Assembly (NCBI GenBank): GCA_020072645.1
Contig: JAIQGK010000011.1
Coordinates: forward strand, 1-64,000
Length of the DNA: 64,000 nt
DNA from: Terriglobia bacterium
Lineage (GTDB): Bacteria > Acidobacteriota > Terriglobia > Terriglobales > Acidobacteriaceae
Direction of reading: 5' to 3'
Below, one piece after another: positions 60,682 through 64,000 of this stretch. Numbering within the stretch: the first letter of the stretch is position 1; the number at the start of each line of letters is the position of its first letter. The position numbers and the translations under genes were made by a program. The notes under the pieces were generated by a model. That model was not told the DNA's origin. It searched no databases and worked only from the letters and a program-made list of their open reading frames with translations.

Positions 60682-61266
60682 TTAAACGATAGGCTCATAA
60701 TAGCGCTCGCCGGCGCAACCGCGGCAGACGGTCTTAGCGCCGAGTTTGACCTCGCGACGAAAATTGATTCCTTCACCGCATTGCGCGCAGACGATCCGCT
60801 CGCCTTTATAGCCGGGAAACTCTTCCGGCGGCAGCTCCACGTGGACGGGTTGCGCATGGAAAAGCTGTTCGTCGGTCATTTCACGATAGGCCAGCATCTG
60901 CTGCTGGTTCTTGCTTTCGATTTCCGGATGCATGCTTTTGGCCAGGGCCTTCGATGACTCGCGAGCGGCCACACGCACCGCTTTGCCTGTTTCTACGTCA
61001 ACAAAAGTAGCGGCGACCTTGCCCCAATCGCGAAACTTGAGAGCACGCTTGCCCAGACGGCAGCCGGTTACCACCATAACCGCGTCCGTGGCGCAGCGGT
61101 CGATTTCAACGAACGTGACGATGCGCTTGCGGTCCTTACCCTGGGGATCTTCAAGCCCAAGTTTCTTCAGACCAAACATGGCCATGCGAACGCCGAGAAC
61201 CTGTCCGGCGCAAAGATGGCCGTGCGCTATGGCGGCATCATCGAGATATTCCTGCAGAGATTTCAT
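60682..61266 (-). CDS. fmdE: FmdE-type protein with C-terminal zinc finger
   Basis: A 194-residue protein. The FmdE domain includes AAIAHGHLCAGQVLGVRMA, IVTFVEIDRCATDAVMVVTG and CRLGKRALKFRDWGKVAATF. The C-terminal CAQCGEG and CRGC form a zinc ribbon. FmdE-like proteins are associated with molybdenum or tungsten formylmethanofuran dehydrogenase or oxidoreductase maturation, but also occur in organisms without it. No Mo enzyme is adjacent, so the role is open. The start overlaps the upstream gene's stop. Confidence 0.85.
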   Translation of the reverse strand: MKSLQEYLDDAAIAHGHLCAGQVLGVRMAMFGLKKLGLEDPQGKDRKRIVTFVEIDRCATDAVMVVTGCRLGKRALKFRDWGKVAATFVDVETGKAVRVAARESSKALAKSMHPEIESKNQQQMLAYREMTDEQLFHAQPVHVELPPEEFPGYKGERIVCAQCGEGINFRREVKLGAKTVCRGCAGERYYEPIV

Positions 61267-61901
61267 TGTTGCGGGCCCTCTTCTTCTGCTGTTTCCGGCT
61301 GCAGATCGGCGCTGTGCGCATGAACCAAAAAGCTGGTTTTTTCTCCGGCGGTGGTGAAGGTCACACGGCTGGGCGAGCGTTCCCATGTGGGCGCGGCACA
61401 GCCCGGGCCAGCATATTCTTTTCGCAAAAGAGGTTTGCGCCTGCCCAGTTGTGAAACGACCATATAGCTTTTGGAAGCGTCGTCGGAAGCGCCACAATAA
61501 GCGGCATAATCACGATACCAGCTTGCTTGTGATGTGTCGCCATCGAAAGCGGGCAGATTCAATTGCGCCACATGCCCGGTTTGGCGGTCAACGCTGATCC
61601 ATCCATCCAACCGCCAAACCCACTGCTGCGGCTTCTTTTCTTCAGGAAGAGCGTCATTGATACGGTAGGCGCGCCGCACAACGAAAAGCCGGTCAGTGAC
61701 CTCATGTGTGGCGCCCGTGGTGAACTCACGGAGGTGACCGTCGATCAAGAGCTCGCGAACTCTGAGCGGCTGCTTTTCGCCGGCTTCCGTGCGGACCTCC
61801 ACAGTTCGCCACTGACCCAGGACGACGGTATGGGCTTTTGGAGCGGCAAAGCTGCTGCTGGAGAGCAGCAAAGAGCTGATGAATATGCAAAGTGGGCGCA
61901 C
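61263..61901 (-). CDS. Periplasmic protein of unknown function coupled to FmdE
   Basis: About 212 residues with a signal peptide (RPLCIFISSLLLSSSSFA). Mature segments include LGQWRTVEVRTEAGEKQPLRV, WVWRLDGWISVDRQTG and YRDYAAYCG. The family is not recognised. GTG at 61901 gives a compact signal peptide; a TTG twelve bases upstream is also possible. The stop overlaps the FmdE start, so the two are expressed together and may share a function. Confidence 0.65.
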   Translation of the reverse strand: MRPLCIFISSLLLSSSSFAAPKAHTVVLGQWRTVEVRTEAGEKQPLRVRELLIDGHLREFTTGATHEVTDRLFVVRRAYRINDALPEEKKPQQWVWRLDGWISVDRQTGHVAQLNLPAFDGDTSQASWYRDYAAYCGASDDASKSYMVVSQLGRRKPLLRKEYAGPGCAAPTWERSPSRVTFTTAGEKTSFLVHAHSADLQPETAEEEGPQQ

Positions 61902-62221
61902 AGTGTGGCCCAATTATATGACCTTGCACCAAAAGAGTTGAAATTTGGGCGCGAGGCCGCTTTTGAAGTACCCGCGAGGTCACTTCTGGAGTATTAGACA
62001 GATTAATCATCGCGATTTTTGTCACTTGGAATTGTAAGCATGAAGCGGGAAAAGGCCTTATTAAAGGCCGATTCCACAGTGACAACGCCTAACGAATGGC
62101 GATGCCGGACTTTGATACTTTCAATTTGAAACAATTCCCATATAAAATTAAAGATCTCCCCCAATCTAACTGTTGCGGGCGCGCCCATATACTTTAGCCA
62201 GCGGCGATTACCGGGGTTTTT
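61902..62221. other. Gene-free stretch upstream of the HD-GYP gene
   Basis: About 320 bases between divergent genes, with a small hairpin GGCCTT-ATTA-AAGGCC at 62054-62069. It should hold promoters for both directions; none is clear. No gene supported. Confidence 0.4.
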
Positions 62222-63319
62222 GTGCTTTTGGACGACGACTCACAAGATAAACGCGTTCGAGAGTTGCTCGATACAACCCTCGACCCATCTCTACCCTCTC
62301 ATTTAGCGATGGCACCCATATCGGAAAGGGCAAGGGAGGAGTATGGCCGCTTTAAGCAGCGGGCGCCAAGAATTCTGGTTGTCGACGACAAACTAGACAC
62401 GCTCTTACTTCTTCGTGAACTCCTTTCCTCTCGCGGTTACGACATCATTACAGCCACAGAAGCGGAAGAAGCCAAGCAGATGGTCCACACGGAGCGGCCG
62501 GAGCTGATCCTGCTGGACGTGGTCATGCCGGGCAAGTCCGGTTATGACCTTTGCCGTGAACTCAAGGAAGATCCTTTTACCCGTCTGATACCGGTGGTGA
62601 TGATCACCGGACTTTCTGATCGCGACGACCGTGTGCGCGGCATCGAGGCCGGAGCGGATGATTTCCTGAGCAAGCCGCTGTATCCGGAAGAGCTGTTTGC
62701 GCGCGTCAAGTCGCTGCTGAAGCTCAAAGAGTTTACTGACGAACTGGAAAACGCCGAGGCCGTGCTGGTGGCTTTGGCGCTGGGCATTGAATCGCGCGAC
62801 CCGTACACCGGCAACCACTGTGAGCGGCTGGCACATTACGCCGCCGATCTGGGACACCATGTTGGCCTCGACGGCGACAGCATCATCGCTTTGAAGCGCG
62901 GCGGTTATCTGCATGACCTGGGCAAAGTTTCCATCCCCGATGAAATTCTCAAAAAAGGCACACGCCTGACCCCGGATGAATGGGAGATCATGAAGCAGCA
63001 TCCCGTCATAGGAGAGTCAATCTGCCGTCCGCTGAAATCGTTCCAGAACGTGTTGCCTATCATCCGCCATCACCATGAGCATTGGGACGGCAGCGGCTAT
63101 CCGGACCGGCTTACGGGCTACGATATTCCTCTGCTGGCGCGTGTTCTCCAGGTTGTTGACGTGTATGACGCGTTGCGCACCGCCCGCCCTTACAAACCGG
63201 CATTGACCCATGAAGAAGCCAAGCGCACCATGATTGAAGAAGCGGCGCGCGGCTACTGGGACCCCAATCTGGTACCTGAATTTTTCTCCATGCTCAAAAA
63301 GAAGGAACAAGCCGCATGA
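62222..63319 (+). CDS. Response regulator with HD-GYP phosphodiesterase domain
   Basis: A 365-residue two-domain protein. The receiver (about residues 48-165) has ILVVDDKLDT and the phospho-acceptor Asp in LILLDVVMPGKSG. The HD-GYP domain carries HDLGKVSIPD and HHEHWDGSGYP, the metal and GYP motifs that hydrolyse cyclic-di-GMP. A GTG start is used. It is followed with an ATGA overlap by a glycosyltransferase, hinting at control of surface polysaccharide. No cognate kinase is in the window. Confidence 0.93.
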   Translation: MLLDDDSQDKRVRELLDTTLDPSLPSHLAMAPISERAREEYGRFKQRAPRILVVDDKLDTLLLLRELLSSRGYDIITATEAEEAKQMVHTERPELILLDVVMPGKSGYDLCRELKEDPFTRLIPVVMITGLSDRDDRVRGIEAGADDFLSKPLYPEELFARVKSLLKLKEFTDELENAEAVLVALALGIESRDPYTGNHCERLAHYAADLGHHVGLDGDSIIALKRGGYLHDLGKVSIPDEILKKGTRLTPDEWEIMKQHPVIGESICRPLKSFQNVLPIIRHHHEHWDGSGYPDRLTGYDIPLLARVLQVVDVYDALRTARPYKPALTHEEAKRTMIEEAARGYWDPNLVPEFFSMLKKKEQAA

Positions 63320-64000
63320 GCCTGGCCATAGAGTTCCCCTTGTCGAACGAAAATTTACAGGCAGCCCAGCCGCAATACAGCATCGTGGTACCGGCTTACA
63401 ATGAGCGCGAGCGCATTGGCGGATCGCTGGAGCAGGTGCTGAAACACATCCGCGCGCAAAAATGGAGCGCTGAAGTAGTAGTGGTAAATGACGGCTCGCG
63501 CGACGATACCGCCGGCTTTGTCAGTCAGTTTGCCGCCGACCATCCCGAGGTGCGGCTGATCGAAAACCCCGGCAACCAGGGCAAAGGATACGCCGTGCGC
63601 AATGGCGTGCTCAACGCCCGGGGCAAAGTGATCCTTTTTACTGACGCCGATCTGTCTTCGCCGATCACCGAAGCAACCAAACTTTTTGCCGCGCTGGAAA
63701 AAGGCGCGGACGTGGCCATTGGTTCGCGCTGGCTCGATCCTTCACTGCAATTTCAGCGGCAGCCCCTGAAGCGGCAGATCATGTCCCGCGCCTTCAACCT
63801 GTTTACGCGGGCCGTGCTGACCTTTCCTTACCACGATACGCAATGTGGTTTTAAGGCCTTCACGCAGCGCGCGGCCCGAATGATCTTTCCTCTGCAGAAG
63901 GTCAACCGCTGGGGCTTTGACGCGGAAATCATTTACCTCGCGCACCACTTGAAGCTGGAAGTGGCTGAAGTGCCGGTGGCGTGGGGCAATGACGAGCGTT
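63316..64000 (+). CDS. GT2 glycosyltransferase, cut by window end
   Basis: The first 228 residues of a family 2 glycosyltransferase. SIVVPAYNERERIGGSLEQV, VVVNDGSRDDT and the DxD-type FTDADLSSP bind the nucleotide sugar. The pattern resembles dolichyl-/undecaprenyl-phosphate sugar synthases (DPM1-like). Start ATG overlaps the HD-GYP stop. The C-terminus, and any membrane helices, lie beyond the window. Confidence 0.9.
   Translation, partial: MSLAIEFPLSNENLQAAQPQYSIVVPAYNERERIGGSLEQVLKHIRAQKWSAEVVVVNDGSRDDTAGFVSQFAADHPEVRLIENPGNQGKGYAVRNGVLNARGKVILFTDADLSSPITEATKLFAALEKGADVAIGSRWLDPSLQFQRQPLKRQIMSRAFNLFTRAVLTFPYHDTQCGFKAFTQRAARMIFPLQKVNRWGFDAEIIYLAHHLKLEVAEVPVAWGNDER

Noticed and set aside
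1-64000. CRISPR array, tRNA or rRNA genes
   Set aside because: No regularly spaced direct repeats, cloverleaf-like sequences or rRNA motifs were recognised; short dispersed repeats are inverted or scattered. A covariance-model scan could still find a tRNA I missed.

Overview
The window reads as a chromosome segment of a soil-type Acidobacteriota (Terriglobia / Koribacter-like). This is inferred from moderately high GC, the gene repertoire (an Omp85-SurA-TamB cluster, a class V fructose-bisphosphatase, many secreted proteins of unknown function) and abundant dispersed foldback repeats between genes. No rRNA, tRNA or CRISPR array was recognised. About 65 protein genes are supported. Most are core metabolism in short, tightly packed operons separated by repeat-rich intergenic DNA.

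Layout. 1-1.6 kb: the left edge of an IS110-type insertion sequence abutting a shortened DUF2207 gene. 1.8-8.6 kb: thioredoxin, a lipoprotein, 2-oxoglutarate dehydrogenase E1, superoxide dismutase, an outer-membrane barrel and small regulators. 8.7-13.7 kb: a thiolase / hydroxyacyl-CoA dehydrogenase / enoyl-CoA hydratase operon running into a glyoxalase-lumazine synthase fusion and nusB. 13.9-19.5 kb: purM-purN-dut, tyrS, a REP-associated transposase with its REP hairpins, a lipid kinase and an HU/IHF protein. 19.5-31.2 kb: a putative sorted surface protein, a MoeB/ThiF enzyme, the envelope cluster Omp85-SurA-TamB-pcm, and a UbiA-type prenyltransferase. 31.2-40.7 kb: hydantoinase B, a large AsmA protein, a TPR protein, and yceD-rpmF-plsX-fabD. 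40.7-45.1 kb: a TetR-HlyD-ABC export operon with a palindromic operator. 45.3-50.2 kb: tdh-kbl, a TonB-domain protein and fructose-bisphosphatase. 50.4-54.3 kb: pyrR-pyrB-pyrC, interrupted by a GxxExxY nuclease-fold gene inside inverted repeats. 54.6-56.2 kb: a tiny secreted peptide and two membrane proteins of unknown function. 56.2-58.9 kb: a receiver-KaiC-KaiB-receiver module. 59.2-64 kb: secreted proteins, a DinB-fold protein, an FmdE protein, an HD-GYP regulator and a glycosyltransferase cut by the window end.

How it fits together. The acyl-CoA genes convert acetoacetyl-, hydroxybutyryl- and crotonyl-CoA. purM/purN and pyrR/B/C supply purines and pyrimidines, and dut protects the dTTP pool. 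yceD-rpmF-plsX-fabD joins ribosome and lipid synthesis. Omp85, the SurA-like chaperone, TamB and AsmA build the outer envelope. The most unusual parts are the KaiBC module without a recognisable KaiA, the GxxExxY gene sitting between inverted repeats inside the pyr operon (with gene-free relatives of those repeats a few kb away), the REP/RAYT pair, a perfect 35-bp inverted-repeat MITE-like element, and the IS110 edge whose untranslated flank can fold like a bridge RNA.
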